From: Candidatus Enterococcus willemsii
GTDB taxonomy: Bacteria > Bacillota > Bacilli > Lactobacillales > Enterococcaceae
Length of the DNA stretch: 64,000 nucleotides
Assembly: GCF_009933335.1 (NCBI RefSeq)
Contig: NZ_MAEL01000035.1
Coordinates: 124,001-188,000, forward strand
Direction: 5' to 3'
In this document: positions 46,506 through 55,065 of the stretch, piece after piece
How the letters are laid out: every line of letters begins with the position of its first letter
Numbering within the stretch: the first letter of the stretch is position 1
Position numbers and translations under genes: made by a program
The notes under the pieces: model-generated
Told to the model about the DNA's origin: nothing
Seen by the model: the letters and a program-made list of their open reading frames with translations, nothing else
The model's database searches: none

Positions 46506-47194
46506 TTATTTTTTTATTAATACTCAGCGTAATTGCATTTGCCGCGACGTTTGTCTTTGCTAAAAAATCATGGCAAACAGGTCTTTCAATCGTTTGTGGC
46601 TGTATATTTGTAGGTAGTATTGTGCTGATGACTCTGAATTTTACAAATCATTTTGGAATGAAAAAAGTTACGGAAATAGCTACTGTTGAATTAGACTCAA
46701 GTTCTGACATACAAGGGGTAGATATTTTATTATATCAACCTCTAGGTGAAGAAGAAAAAGTCTATGTCTATCAAGCAACAACTAATAAAGATGCAACGAC
46801 GACTGAAGCAGAACACACCGTCAATCATATCGAACAAGGTTCGGATAAAGCAACACTAGACATTACTACTAGCTATTGGGACTACAAAGATAGCTTCTAC
46901 CAATTATTATTTGGCATTACTAAAGGTGATGGCGAATTGATTGAAATCACAAATGACTTCCATTTGCCAGATTCGTGGGAAGTAGTGAGTGTTGACCAAA
47001 TCAAGGCATTACAAACAGTTGCCAAGGAACATGAAGCAGAGCTTGAAACTGAGGCTGGTCAGTATATTCAAGAAAAAATGAAAGCTAGCCAGCCGATGGA
47101 CGAAGCACAACAAAAAAAGGCTATCCAACAATGGACAGCAGAATTTCAGGCACAAAAAATGCATGAGATGTTGGCAGAAGTGAAAGATAAATAA
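46502..47194 (+). CDS. DUF4811 domain membrane protein
   Basis: A 230-residue protein. Two hydrophobic segments (about 2-20 and 27-46) precede a large polar domain, probably extracytoplasmic. Proteins of this family often sit next to DHA2 exporters in lactic acid bacteria, suggesting an accessory role. GGAGGCG lies 6 bases before the ATG. It ends at a strong terminator. Confidence 0.78.
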   Translation: MIIFLLILSVIAFAATFVFAKKSWQTGLSIVCGCIFVGSIVLMTLNFTNHFGMKKVTEIATVELDSSSDIQGVDILLYQPLGEEEKVYVYQATTNKDATTTEAEHTVNHIEQGSDKATLDITTSYWDYKDSFYQLLFGITKGDGELIEITNDFHLPDSWEVVSVDQIKALQTVAKEHEAELETEAGQYIQEKMKASQPMDEAQQKKAIQQWTAEFQAQKMHEMLAEVKDK

Positions 47195-47230
47195 ACAAAA
47201 AGAAGGGCATTCGTGTCCTTCTTTTTGTTT
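47193..47230. terminator. Bidirectional terminator
   Basis: AAACAAAAAGAAGG (47193-47206) pairs with CCTTCTTTTTGTTT (47217-47230). It lies between convergent genes. Confidence 0.87.
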
Positions 47231-47241
47231 GCAAATACATA

Positions 47242-48264
47242 CTATTTAACAGTAATTTTTCCTGTTTCGACAGTGATGCGTAATTGATTCGTTAATGCGT
47301 CAGTGCTTTCAAAAGAATGATTTGTTTTTGTGCCGGCCAAATCTGGTATGGCTATTTTTCCTAGTTCAGATGCTAAAGAAAAAGATGTATCTTCAAAAGC
47401 TTTAGGAGCTAACGTTAATTCAATATTTCCTAATTCGCTAGTTAATTGATTTTTTCCAATGAACGTGGTGTCTTTGCTAGTGATTTCTCCCGTTTCCGTT
47501 GAAAAATAACTGTTTGTAAAAGTGGATTGTTGCAAATGAAGCGCACCGATTTCAGTCGTTAATTCGCTATTCGATAACTCACTATTTTCAAGCGCTAGTT
47601 CTCCTTGTTCAATAGAGAGTTCAGCTTGATGGAATGTACTATTATGAGCTGTCTGGCGACCTTGTTCTACATGTGTAGTTAATGTGTCAATCATTGACTG
47701 ATTGAAGGTTAAATCGCCTAATTCTACTGAAATATCTGCGTTTTCGGCTTGTAGTTGGTTAATAGCTAGATCTCCGATTTCAACGTCAGCGTCAATTTGT
47801 CGCAATTGATTTTTGGGTAGGTATAAGGTAATCGCTGTTTGTTGACCAGTTGTTTGTTCTGGTGCAAAGAGATAATTAATGAACGAAAGATCAATTCCCA
47901 AATGATACTTTTCATCATAAAGTAGTTGATTGATAGTTAATGTATTATCTGCAACAGCATATTTAATATTGGATGTCGAATTTTTATTGGTAATGTGATA
48001 CGAAAGATACGCATGATTGTCATTTGAAGGTTCAATATTCACTTTTGCAAGTTCAGCCGTTAAAACAATTGAATCGAAGGAGTCTAGCATTTTTTTATCC
48101 ATCTTTTGTATATCAGGATGTTTACCTTGTTTTAAACCAAAACGATTTAAATCTGCTGTCGCTAAATAATCTCGTCCACCTAATAACAAACCAATGCCAA
48201 ACAAGATTGCCCCGCTACCAACTAAAATCATGCTTATCCATAAAAACTTTCTCATTATCCTCAT
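47242..48264 (-). CDS. DUF4097 beta-repeat membrane-anchored protein
   Basis: A 340-residue protein. An N-terminal membrane segment (about 8-28) is followed by a long beta-helix-like repeat region. There, short strands such as ELGDLTFNQS, EQGELALENS and EIGALHLQQS recur with a spacing of about 20 residues. It belongs to the DUF4097 family. In enterococci related proteins (LiaX-like) act in envelope stress sensing, but that protein differs in N-terminal architecture. Its ATG overlaps the DUF1700 stop (TAATG), and GGAGG is 7 bases upstream. Confidence 0.83.
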   Translation of the reverse strand: MRIMRKFLWISMILVGSGAILFGIGLLLGGRDYLATADLNRFGLKQGKHPDIQKMDKKMLDSFDSIVLTAELAKVNIEPSNDNHAYLSYHITNKNSTSNIKYAVADNTLTINQLLYDEKYHLGIDLSFINYLFAPEQTTGQQTAITLYLPKNQLRQIDADVEIGDLAINQLQAENADISVELGDLTFNQSMIDTLTTHVEQGRQTAHNSTFHQAELSIEQGELALENSELSNSELTTEIGALHLQQSTFTNSYFSTETGEITSKDTTFIGKNQLTSELGNIELTLAPKAFEDTSFSLASELGKIAIPDLAGTKTNHSFESTDALTNQLRITVETGKITVK

Positions 48265-48842
48265 TAGATTGCCTCCTTTTTACGCCTTGTGAGTAGAGAT
48301 GTTAGCTTAAGAACGACTTTCTTAACGAAACGAAATATTACTGGCATAAAGGAAGTGAGCAAAAATCCTAAACCTAAAAGTAACAGTCCTAGTCCGATAA
48401 GAGATAAGCCACCTGGAATAGAGAATGGTAGAGCGATAATTCCTCTTAAGACTAGTTTACCTCCTGCAAGTACACCAGCAACCATTAACGAGCAGATAAC
48501 AAGTATCAAGGTAAAAAATAGCAGTCCAACTGTGACTAAAAGTAAGAATGCAGTAAGTGCTAGAGGAATGCCGATGGGGGCAGCTAGTAGAGCTAAAGTA
48601 GCTAACCAAAATGTTCGTTGCATGCCTATCGTTGAAGTATCACGTTGTTTTTCTAGTAACTGACCTAAAATATCACGGGCTGCTTGTTTGGGTGTGCCGA
48701 GTTCTACAATGACTGCTTGCTCGTTTTCAATACCAGCTTCGTCAAAGTATTCTGTGAAATAATCCATCGCATCCACGTAGTCTTCATGAGGTAATTTTTT
48801 TAAATATCGTTGTAACTCCATTAAATATGTTTCCCGATTCAT
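48264..48842 (-). CDS. DUF1700 (HAAS-type) membrane protein
   Basis: A 192-residue protein. The N-terminal helical domain (about 1-70) has the DUF1700 pattern MNRETYLMELQRYLKKLP and EYFDEAGIENE. Three or four hydrophobic helices follow, then a basic C-terminus RRKKEAI. DUF1700 proteins typically lie between a PadR regulator and DUF4097 proteins, as here. Function is unknown but membrane-associated. Confidence 0.87.
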   Translation of the reverse strand: MNRETYLMELQRYLKKLPHEDYVDAMDYFTEYFDEAGIENEQAVIVELGTPKQAARDILGQLLEKQRDTSTIGMQRTFWLATLALLAAPIGIPLALTAFLLLVTVGLLFFTLILVICSLMVAGVLAGGKLVLRGIIALPFSIPGGLSLIGLGLLLLGLGFLLTSFMPVIFRFVKKVVLKLTSLLTRRKKEAI

Positions 48843-49156
48843 CCGCGAACCCCTCCTTCAATAATCGCATCTAAACTATCGCGATAAGATGCCCATTCAT
48901 GTCTTAAAAAGTTTAATTGTTCTCTCCCTGTAGGAGTTAGGGAATAATATTTTCTCTTACGTCCTTGGAATGTTTGTGTATACGTTGTTAAAAATCCCGC
49001 TTTTTCTAATTTTTTTAAAATTGGATACAAAGTAGATTCTTTAATATCAGCTACGAGTTTGACTGTTTGGCTGATTTCATAGCCGTAAGAATCGGTTGTT
49101 TCGACAACGGAAAGAATTAAACATTCAATTAATAATGAAGAAACAGGATAATACAT
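48839..49156 (-). CDS. PadR family transcriptional regulator
   Basis: A 105-residue winged-helix regulator. DSYGYEISQTV, ESTLYPILKKLEKAGFL and GRKRKYYSLTPTG are the family hallmarks. It overlaps DUF1700 by 4 bases and is the first gene of the module. The ATG at 49156 is preferred over a TTG one codon earlier. It likely represses its own operon through the AT-rich repeat region upstream. Confidence 0.9.
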   Translation of the reverse strand: MYYPVSSLLIECLILSVVETTDSYGYEISQTVKLVADIKESTLYPILKKLEKAGFLTTYTQTFQGRKRKYYSLTPTGREQLNFLRHEWASYRDSLDAIIEGGVRG

Positions 49157-49187
49157 CAATGTTCACATCCTTTGTTTAATAATGTTT

Positions 49188-49231
49188 TTATATATGTAAA
49201 AATTTTATATATATAATTTATATATATAGTA
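49188..49231. promoter_or_regulatory. AT-only repeat region upstream of padR
   Basis: Alternating TATATA tracts, with TTTATATATATA occurring twice (about 49204 and 49218). It is a plausible PadR operator and promoter, but low complexity prevents a precise call. Confidence 0.35.
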
Positions 49232-49304
49232 ACATGGAGGAGAGGTAGATGCAATGAAAGAATGAATCGGAAGAGACTCTATTTTTTTGCGCACTACAAT
49301 GCAA

Positions 49305-49379
49305 AAACCTCCAGATAAATTTTTGCGGATAAAAAGTTTAAAAGTCCATATGGAGGTTTAGCGCTTTCATTTATATACT
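49305..49379 (+). promoter_or_regulatory. Control region of the mannose-family PTS operon
   Basis: AAACCTCCA (49305-49313) and TGGAGGTTT (49351-49359) are inverted repeats 37 bases apart. The right arm runs into GTTTAGCGCTTTCA (49356-49369), which fits the CcpA cre consensus well in its right half. TATACT at 49374-49379 is the likely -10. This suggests both a specific regulator and catabolite repression. Confidence 0.5.
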
Positions 49380-49409
49380 GAGTGTACAAATTAAAAGGAG
49401 GAAAAAAAT

Positions 49410-50228
49410 ATGTCATTAGTGCAAGCGCTTTTAATTGCAGCGTGGGCTGGTTATTGTTCGTATGATGATGTGGCACCACAAATGTTACGCCGACCATTAT
49501 TGGTAGGTCCGTTAGTAGGTCTTATTTTAGGAGATATGACAACAGCATTAATTATTTCAGCAACACTAGAACTGATGTGGATGGGTCTTGGAAACATGGC
49601 AGGATACCAAACACCAGATATGATTGTGGGAACCATTTTAGGGGTAACTGTTTCAATTACTTCAGGAACGGGTGCTTCTCCAGAAGGAATTGCAGCAGGA
49701 GTTGCAGCTGCTACAACGGTAGCGATTTTAGTACAACAATTATTGGTAATGACTCGTGTGTTAAAACAATTCTTTGAACCCTGGGCAAACCGTCTTGCCA
49801 AAGAAGGTGATCTCGATGGCATGATGAAAATAAATCTAGTCGCTTTAGTGATTCAATTTTTATTACGCGCAGTACCAACCTTTATCGTGGTTTATTTCCA
49901 AGCAGGAGTAGTAGATAGAATCTTGAATGTAGTACCTGATAATGTTTTAGGCGGATTAGGCATTGCATCAGCGATTTTACCAGCTGTCGGTTTATCTATC
50001 TTGATGACCTTAATGATGAAAGGTATTTTATGGCCATTCTTGTTACTAGGCTTTGTGTTATCAGGTTATTTAGAATTAGGTATCTTACCAATTACGTTAA
50101 TTTCATTATCATTTGCGATTATCTATTCATTCATTATGGAAATTATTGATCGCCAAAATGATATGGCTTCTGTACCAACAGGGGGCGCCGTACAAAATAT
50201 CGATGAAGATGAGGGGTATGACTTATGA
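49410..50228 (+). CDS. PTS mannose-family transporter subunit IIC
   Basis: Membrane channel component, 272 residues, about seven to nine hydrophobic segments. MSLVQALLIAAWAGYCSYD and LELMWMGLGNMAGY are typical of ManY/SorA-type IIC. AAAGGAGG precedes the ATG. The sugar cannot be told from sequence. Its stop overlaps the IID start. Confidence 0.92.
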   Translation: MSLVQALLIAAWAGYCSYDDVAPQMLRRPLLVGPLVGLILGDMTTALIISATLELMWMGLGNMAGYQTPDMIVGTILGVTVSITSGTGASPEGIAAGVAAATTVAILVQQLLVMTRVLKQFFEPWANRLAKEGDLDGMMKINLVALVIQFLLRAVPTFIVVYFQAGVVDRILNVVPDNVLGGLGIASAILPAVGLSILMTLMMKGILWPFLLLGFVLSGYLELGILPITLISLSFAIIYSFIMEIIDRQNDMASVPTGGAVQNIDEDEGYDL

Positions 50229-51085
50229 TGGAAGAAAAACAAGTAGCAAATGGTACGCCACAACGTGTTGCTTATGAAAAAATCACACGTAAAGACCTCA
50301 ATAAAGTCTTCTGGCGCTTACAAATTTGGGGCCTAAACTTAACATCTACCTTGGTAAGTACGCAAGCCAATGGATTTTTAAATGCAATGACACCTGTGTT
50401 GAAACGTCTTTACGGCGACGCTGACCAAGCAACGCGTTCACGTGCGATGCAACGTCATTTGTTATATTTCTTATCTCAAATTACAGCAACTGGGATGATT
50501 CTGGGAATTACTGCAGCGGTGGAAGAAACAACAACGGAAGATGAAAAAGAAGCGGTTGTTGCGATTAAAGCAGGAATGATGGGACCTTTAGCTGGAATTG
50601 GGGATAGTGTCTTTAAGATTACGATTCAAGCGATTGCCGGTAGTATTGGTGCAGCTTATGCCATGGAAGGCAGTATTTTAGGTCCAATTTTAATGTTTCT
50701 GATTTACAACGGCTTAAATATTGGCGTGAAGTATTACGGAATTATTGCCGGTTATGAAAAAGGTATGGAATTCATCCAAAGTGGTGAACAAGCAAAAGTT
50801 ATGCAAAAAATCATTAATATTTCCACAATGGTTGGGGTTATTGTATTAGGGGCGCTGATTGCCCAATATGTGAAAATCAATGTCGGAACCGAAATCAAAA
50901 TGGAAGATACAGTGATTAGTATCCAAGAATTATTAGATGGTATTTTACCAAAATTCTTACCACTTCTATTCACTTTAGGCTTGTATAAATTACACAGCTA
51001 TATGCCAAGAAAATATCTAACCTATTTAATTTTTGGTATTTTAGTTATCGGTACAGTTCTAGCAGTAATGGGTATTCTAGTTTAA
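50225..51085 (+). CDS. PTS mannose-family transporter subunit IID
   Basis: Membrane partner of IIC, 286 residues. KVFWRLQIWGLNLTST, GPLAGIGDSVFKIT and the late KYLTYLIFG segment are family hallmarks. The start is an ATG-ATG pair at 50225/50228, overlapping the IIC stop. GAGGGG lies about 9 bases upstream. Confidence 0.92.
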   Translation: MMEEKQVANGTPQRVAYEKITRKDLNKVFWRLQIWGLNLTSTLVSTQANGFLNAMTPVLKRLYGDADQATRSRAMQRHLLYFLSQITATGMILGITAAVEETTTEDEKEAVVAIKAGMMGPLAGIGDSVFKITIQAIAGSIGAAYAMEGSILGPILMFLIYNGLNIGVKYYGIIAGYEKGMEFIQSGEQAKVMQKIINISTMVGVIVLGALIAQYVKINVGTEIKMEDTVISIQELLDGILPKFLPLLFTLGLYKLHSYMPRKYLTYLIFGILVIGTVLAVMGILV

Positions 51086-51106
51086 ACGTAGGAAAGGACG
51101 GTTTGT

Positions 51107-51550
51107 ATGGCAATTCATATTATTGTTTCAAGTCATGGCTTGTTTGCACAAGAAGCATTAAAAACAGCGGAAATGATTCTTGGTGTACCGCAAAAAAATG
51201 CATCGGTAGTATCGGTTACAACTGGTCGAACATCTGATGAATGCTTGCAAGAATTGACACAAATATATAATGAAAAAAAAGAAGGTACAGAAGGCACGTT
51301 GATTTTAGTGGATATTTATGGAGGAACACCAGCAAATATCGCAACATATCTGACATTAACAACGGAAGACGTCCAAGTTTATTCCGGCTTAAATATTCCG
51401 ATGTTGCTTGAGCTCTTTTTAAGTAATCCAGCAACATTAAGCGAAGCAAAACAAATTGTAGAAAATGCGCATGGCGTATCTTTAGTAGATATTACCAGCA
51501 AGGCAAAAGAAGGGATGGAAGAAGATGGCGATTCAGTGGATTCGTATTGA
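51107..51550 (+). CDS. PTS mannose-family subunit IIA
   Basis: Cytoplasmic phosphocarrier, 147 residues. The phosphorylated His10 lies in VSSHGLFAQ and LVDIYGGTPAN is the other signature. In most operons of this family IIA or IIB comes first; here they follow IIC and IID. It overlaps IIB by 26 bases. Confidence 0.92.
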   Translation: MAIHIIVSSHGLFAQEALKTAEMILGVPQKNASVVSVTTGRTSDECLQELTQIYNEKKEGTEGTLILVDIYGGTPANIATYLTLTTEDVQVYSGLNIPMLLELFLSNPATLSEAKQIVENAHGVSLVDITSKAKEGMEEDGDSVDSY

Positions 51551-52016
51551 TGATCGATTAATTCATGGGCAGGTAGCAAGTTCTTGGCTACGTCACATTG
51601 GAGCAGAACAAATAATTTGTGTGAGCGATGCAGCAGCAAGCAATCCGGTACAAGCACAAGTCTTAAAAATGGCCGCACCAGGCTACATTGTACACTTGTT
51701 TGGAGTGGATAAATTTATTCGTGTTTATCAAAAAAATCCAATTAAAAAATCAACCTTTGTGATTTTAGGTAGCACAGCTGACTTATTAAAATTAAAAGAA
51801 GGTGGTGTGGACGTTCAAAATGTCAACTACGGTGGTATGCGTGAACGTAGCGATCGGACCATTCGTTATGACCATGATTTATGCTTCACACCGGAAGAAG
51901 ATGAAGCGTTGAAGACATTGATTGAACAAGGAGTGAAGATTGATTATCAAATGGCTGCCTATGATGCACCTACGCCATTGATGGACTATATCAAACAAGT
52001 GAAAAAAGGAGAATAA
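51525..52016 (+). CDS. PTS mannose-family subunit IIB
   Basis: Cytoplasmic phosphotransfer protein, 163 residues. His14 in RLIHGQV is the active site. NYGGMRERSD is a typical later segment. The ATG lies inside the end of the IIA gene, and the ribosome binding site is a modest GGGATGGAAG. The phosphatase gene follows 2 bases after the stop. Confidence 0.93.
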   Translation: MAIQWIRIDDRLIHGQVASSWLRHIGAEQIICVSDAAASNPVQAQVLKMAAPGYIVHLFGVDKFIRVYQKNPIKKSTFVILGSTADLLKLKEGGVDVQNVNYGGMRERSDRTIRYDHDLCFTPEEDEALKTLIEQGVKIDYQMAAYDAPTPLMDYIKQVKKGE

Positions 52017-52018
52017 GT

Positions 52019-53077
52019 ATGCAAATTGAATACGTTGAAGCCTTTTTCTTGGATGATCATCAAAATGAGCTAAATATTGTCACAGACGAGGATAATATTG
52101 GTACGTATCGTTTATATTGGACCTATGAAAACGATGTGCAGACAACTGACAAGCATTTTCTGCTGGAATCCAATCAAAAAAATATCCAATTTAATTTTGC
52201 ATACAATCCAGATAAGGTAAATTATTTCATTATTGAATTTGAACAACATCCAGCTTTGTTATTTGGTTATCGTATTTTACCAATGTCTGGCATGTATAAT
52301 TTCCGTGACATTGGTGGCTATCGTACAGAAAATGGTCGTCGCATCAAATGGGGTGTTGGTTTTCGTTCCGATCATCTGCAGAATTTGAACGAAGACGGTT
52401 TCGAATTCTTACGTAGTTTGGGCTTGAAGTCTGTGATTGATTTTCGAAGTCCACTTGAAGTTGAAAAAGATCCCAACCCATTTTTCAGTGACGATGCGCA
52501 ATCTTTCAACTTTGATCCACAAGCACATGTCGCAATGGCAGCAGGGAATGCCCAAAACTTGGATACAAGTGAGGATATGAAAACAAGGGCACTCAAAGCG
52601 ATTGAAAGTGGTGAGACAGGAGCGCAGCAAATGGTGGATCAACAACTAGCATTTGTGGATAGTCCGACGAGTATTGAAGCATTCAAACAAACACTTAAAA
52701 CAATCGCGCAACCAAGCAATGTCCCGACGATGCAACATTGTCGAGGTGGAAAAGATCGCACAGGTTTTGCTTTGATGGTTTTAGAAGGCTTATTAGGAGT
52801 TCCAAAACCACAATTAGTCTATGATTATATGTTAACAAATCGGGCACGTGCCAAGAAAAATGTTAGTTATTATAACCGCTTCTTGGAAGAAACCGGTGAT
52901 GAAAAGATTGCCCAATATTTGTATTCCTTGTTTGATACTAAAGAAGAATTTATTTTAGCTTCAATTGAAAAAATATTGACACAATACGGTTCTATTCGCC
53001 AATATGCCAAAGAAGTATTGTCATTATCCGATGATGAGATAGCCAATTTAGAAAAGTTGTTTTTAGAAGAAGATTAA
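52019..53077 (+). CDS. Tyrosine-protein phosphatase of the Y_phosphatase3 type
   Basis: A 352-residue protein. The P-loop HCRGGKDRTG (Cys-X5-Arg) and the NFRDIGGYRT entry motif identify the family of bacterial Tyr/Ser or phosphoinositide phosphatases. The N-terminal 85 residues form a separate beta-rich domain. AAAGGAG precedes the ATG. Placement 2 bases after IIB makes it part of the PTS operon; its substrate may be a phosphosugar, phospholipid or protein. Confidence 0.87.
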   Translation: MQIEYVEAFFLDDHQNELNIVTDEDNIGTYRLYWTYENDVQTTDKHFLLESNQKNIQFNFAYNPDKVNYFIIEFEQHPALLFGYRILPMSGMYNFRDIGGYRTENGRRIKWGVGFRSDHLQNLNEDGFEFLRSLGLKSVIDFRSPLEVEKDPNPFFSDDAQSFNFDPQAHVAMAAGNAQNLDTSEDMKTRALKAIESGETGAQQMVDQQLAFVDSPTSIEAFKQTLKTIAQPSNVPTMQHCRGGKDRTGFALMVLEGLLGVPKPQLVYDYMLTNRARAKKNVSYYNRFLEETGDEKIAQYLYSLFDTKEEFILASIEKILTQYGSIRQYAKEVLSLSDDEIANLEKLFLEED

Positions 53078-53083
53078 GGGTAC

Positions 53084-53136
53084 AATAACTGGTAGGAAAA
53101 GAGCGAGTCAATCGTCTATTTCTATCAGTTATTTTA
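53084..53136 (+). terminator. Terminator-like hairpin after the phosphatase gene
   Basis: AATAACTGGTAGGAAA (53084-53099) pairs with TTTCTATCAGTTATT (53119-53133), two G-U pairs, followed by TTT. It is a moderate terminator; some read-through to the regulator gene is plausible. Confidence 0.6.
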
Positions 53137-53154
53137 ATTAGAGAGGAGAGGCAA

Positions 53155-55035
53155 ATGAAAGAGCTCAACTTTCGCGAAATTAGTTTGCTAAATATGTTAT
53201 TAGATAATGAATTTGTTAGCGCGGATGAACTACTGGAGTTTTCTGATATTTCTTTACGAACGTTACAAGCAGAAATAAACTTGCTGAATGATACTTTGGC
53301 TCAATATTCTTCTGACATTCAGATTGTTAATCAACGAGGAAAAGGCTATACACTGGAATATGGAATGGATCAACCGGAGAAATTGGAACAATTGAATCGA
53401 CATTGCAAAAAATATTTGAACCTTTCACTTAATAAACGATTTAGCGAAAATGTGCGAATTGCTAGAATTTGTCGGATTTTATTTGGAACAACTGAATACA
53501 TTAAAATTGAAGCGATTGCAGAAATATTAAACGTTAGTGTTGCAACAGTTAATAAAGACATGCGCCAGGTACGTGACTTTTTGCAGTTATATGGGCTGAC
53601 AATCCAATCCATTCCTTATTATGGGATGCAAGTAGCTGGTTCTGAGCAAGCAATTCGTTCTTGCATGCTAGATTTACTGAATATTTATAGTTATTCAGAG
53701 GATACCTTATTTGACGAACCGGGTTTAGAACAATTTTCATTTGTCAAAGAGGATATGTTACAAGTCATGGCGCATATTAATAGCTGTCTTAGACAATATC
53801 CTTACCCGCTGACAGATAATGGTTTCCGTCGTTTAACCAAGTATCTGATGATTTTATCCATTCGAACTGGCTTACAAAAGGAGTTAACACTGCCTGAGCA
53901 ACATCTTATTCAGCAATTGCCTGCTTATACACTGGCAAAAGCGTTATTGCCAACTGCTATCACAGCTGAAGTGGAAATATTGGCATTATTTTTGCTCGCC
54001 CACAGTGAAAACACATCATGGCCAATTTCCGCCAATGCATTACTACCAGAAGTACCGAGTATTTATCAGCAGCTTGCACAGAAATTAGCGGATATCTATC
54101 ACCTAGATATCAATCAATACCCTGATTTTTCAGCATATTTACAACAATTTCTCTATCAATTTTACTTGCGAAAAACATATGATTTTAAGCAATTAGAAGT
54201 GTTGCGTACACAACGTCATAGCATTAAACAATTCTCTTCCTCAATTACCTTGGCAAGTGTCATTTACTTTGAATTACCACAATATGTTGCGACGGATTTG
54301 TATGATCAGTTATTTTTAGAGTTTGTCGTGCATATCTATCATATTATTTGTCGGTTAAAAAATGAGTATGAACCAACGAACATTTTGATTATTAATGACT
54401 TAGGAAAAATTGCGAATGAATCATTGATGCAAAAATTGCATTTGTACAATAATTATGATGTCCATTATGATTATCGTTATTTTTATGAATTAGATTCCAT
54501 TGATTTTGAAACATATGATGTTGTCTTTTGTTCGGAAGATTTTCATTATGATCTGACCAAAATTCCTATCCCAGTGATGACCTTTAACTTCTTTTTACGC
54601 TCGGAATTTTCGACATTGCTCTGGTCACGAATTTTAGCACCTAAAAGAACAATTGGCTCGGTGTCTAATTATTTGGTGCATCCAGAAATTAAAGAAGTAA
54701 CAGGCAAGTTCGCACAAATCATTCAACAAATTACTGATTATTTAATTCAATTACCGGGGTATCAACCAGCAATGAGTCCCCAAAAAATCAAAACTTTTAT
54801 TGAAACATTGATTTTAACTGCCGATTATAGTAAATATTCAGTGAACAAACTCATTACGTTATTTTCAACAGCACCTATGAAGAAGCGTTATTTTATTTTT
54901 CATTTGAAAGAACCTGTCACGATTCGCGATCGCAAAATCAGTAGTTTGCAATTTGTATTTCTGGATGTTTCAAAAGGCTTGTTGGAAATAAAAAATGGTG
55001 ACTCGCAATTACGCCGTTATACAACGCCGCATTAA
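53155..55035 (+). CDS. BglG/Mga-type PTS transcriptional regulator
   Basis: A 626-residue regulator. The first HTH is near 14-55 (SADELLEFSDISLRTLQAEI) and the second near 118-140 (IEAIAEILNVSVATVNKDMR). Two helical PRD-like regions follow, then an IIB-like alpha/beta segment with TNILIINDLGKIAN (about 419-432) that lacks the usual Cys. A helical end follows. It probably controls the adjoining mannose-type PTS operon in response to PTS phosphorylation. GAGAGGAGAGG precedes the ATG. Confidence 0.8.
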   Translation: MKELNFREISLLNMLLDNEFVSADELLEFSDISLRTLQAEINLLNDTLAQYSSDIQIVNQRGKGYTLEYGMDQPEKLEQLNRHCKKYLNLSLNKRFSENVRIARICRILFGTTEYIKIEAIAEILNVSVATVNKDMRQVRDFLQLYGLTIQSIPYYGMQVAGSEQAIRSCMLDLLNIYSYSEDTLFDEPGLEQFSFVKEDMLQVMAHINSCLRQYPYPLTDNGFRRLTKYLMILSIRTGLQKELTLPEQHLIQQLPAYTLAKALLPTAITAEVEILALFLLAHSENTSWPISANALLPEVPSIYQQLAQKLADIYHLDINQYPDFSAYLQQFLYQFYLRKTYDFKQLEVLRTQRHSIKQFSSSITLASVIYFELPQYVATDLYDQLFLEFVVHIYHIICRLKNEYEPTNILIINDLGKIANESLMQKLHLYNNYDVHYDYRYFYELDSIDFETYDVVFCSEDFHYDLTKIPIPVMTFNFFLRSEFSTLLWSRILAPKRTIGSVSNYLVHPEIKEVTGKFAQIIQQITDYLIQLPGYQPAMSPQKIKTFIETLILTADYSKYSVNKLITLFSTAPMKKRYFIFHLKEPVTIRDRKISSLQFVFLDVSKGLLEIKNGDSQLRRYTTPH

Positions 55036-55036
55036 A

Positions 55037-55065
55037 AAGAGTGATGGCTTTAAAGACCATCACTC
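55037..55065 (-). terminator. Terminator of the acetyltransferase gene
   Basis: GAGTGATGG (55039-55047) pairs with CCATCACTC (55057-55065). On the minus strand TTTTT follows. The hairpin overlaps the acetyltransferase stop codon. Confidence 0.75.

Noticed and set aside
49285-49305. Possible sigma-54 promoter before the mannose-family PTS
   Set aside because: The GC elements are 9 rather than 10 bases apart and the GG of the -24 element is missing; a sigma-70 type -10 is present downstream.
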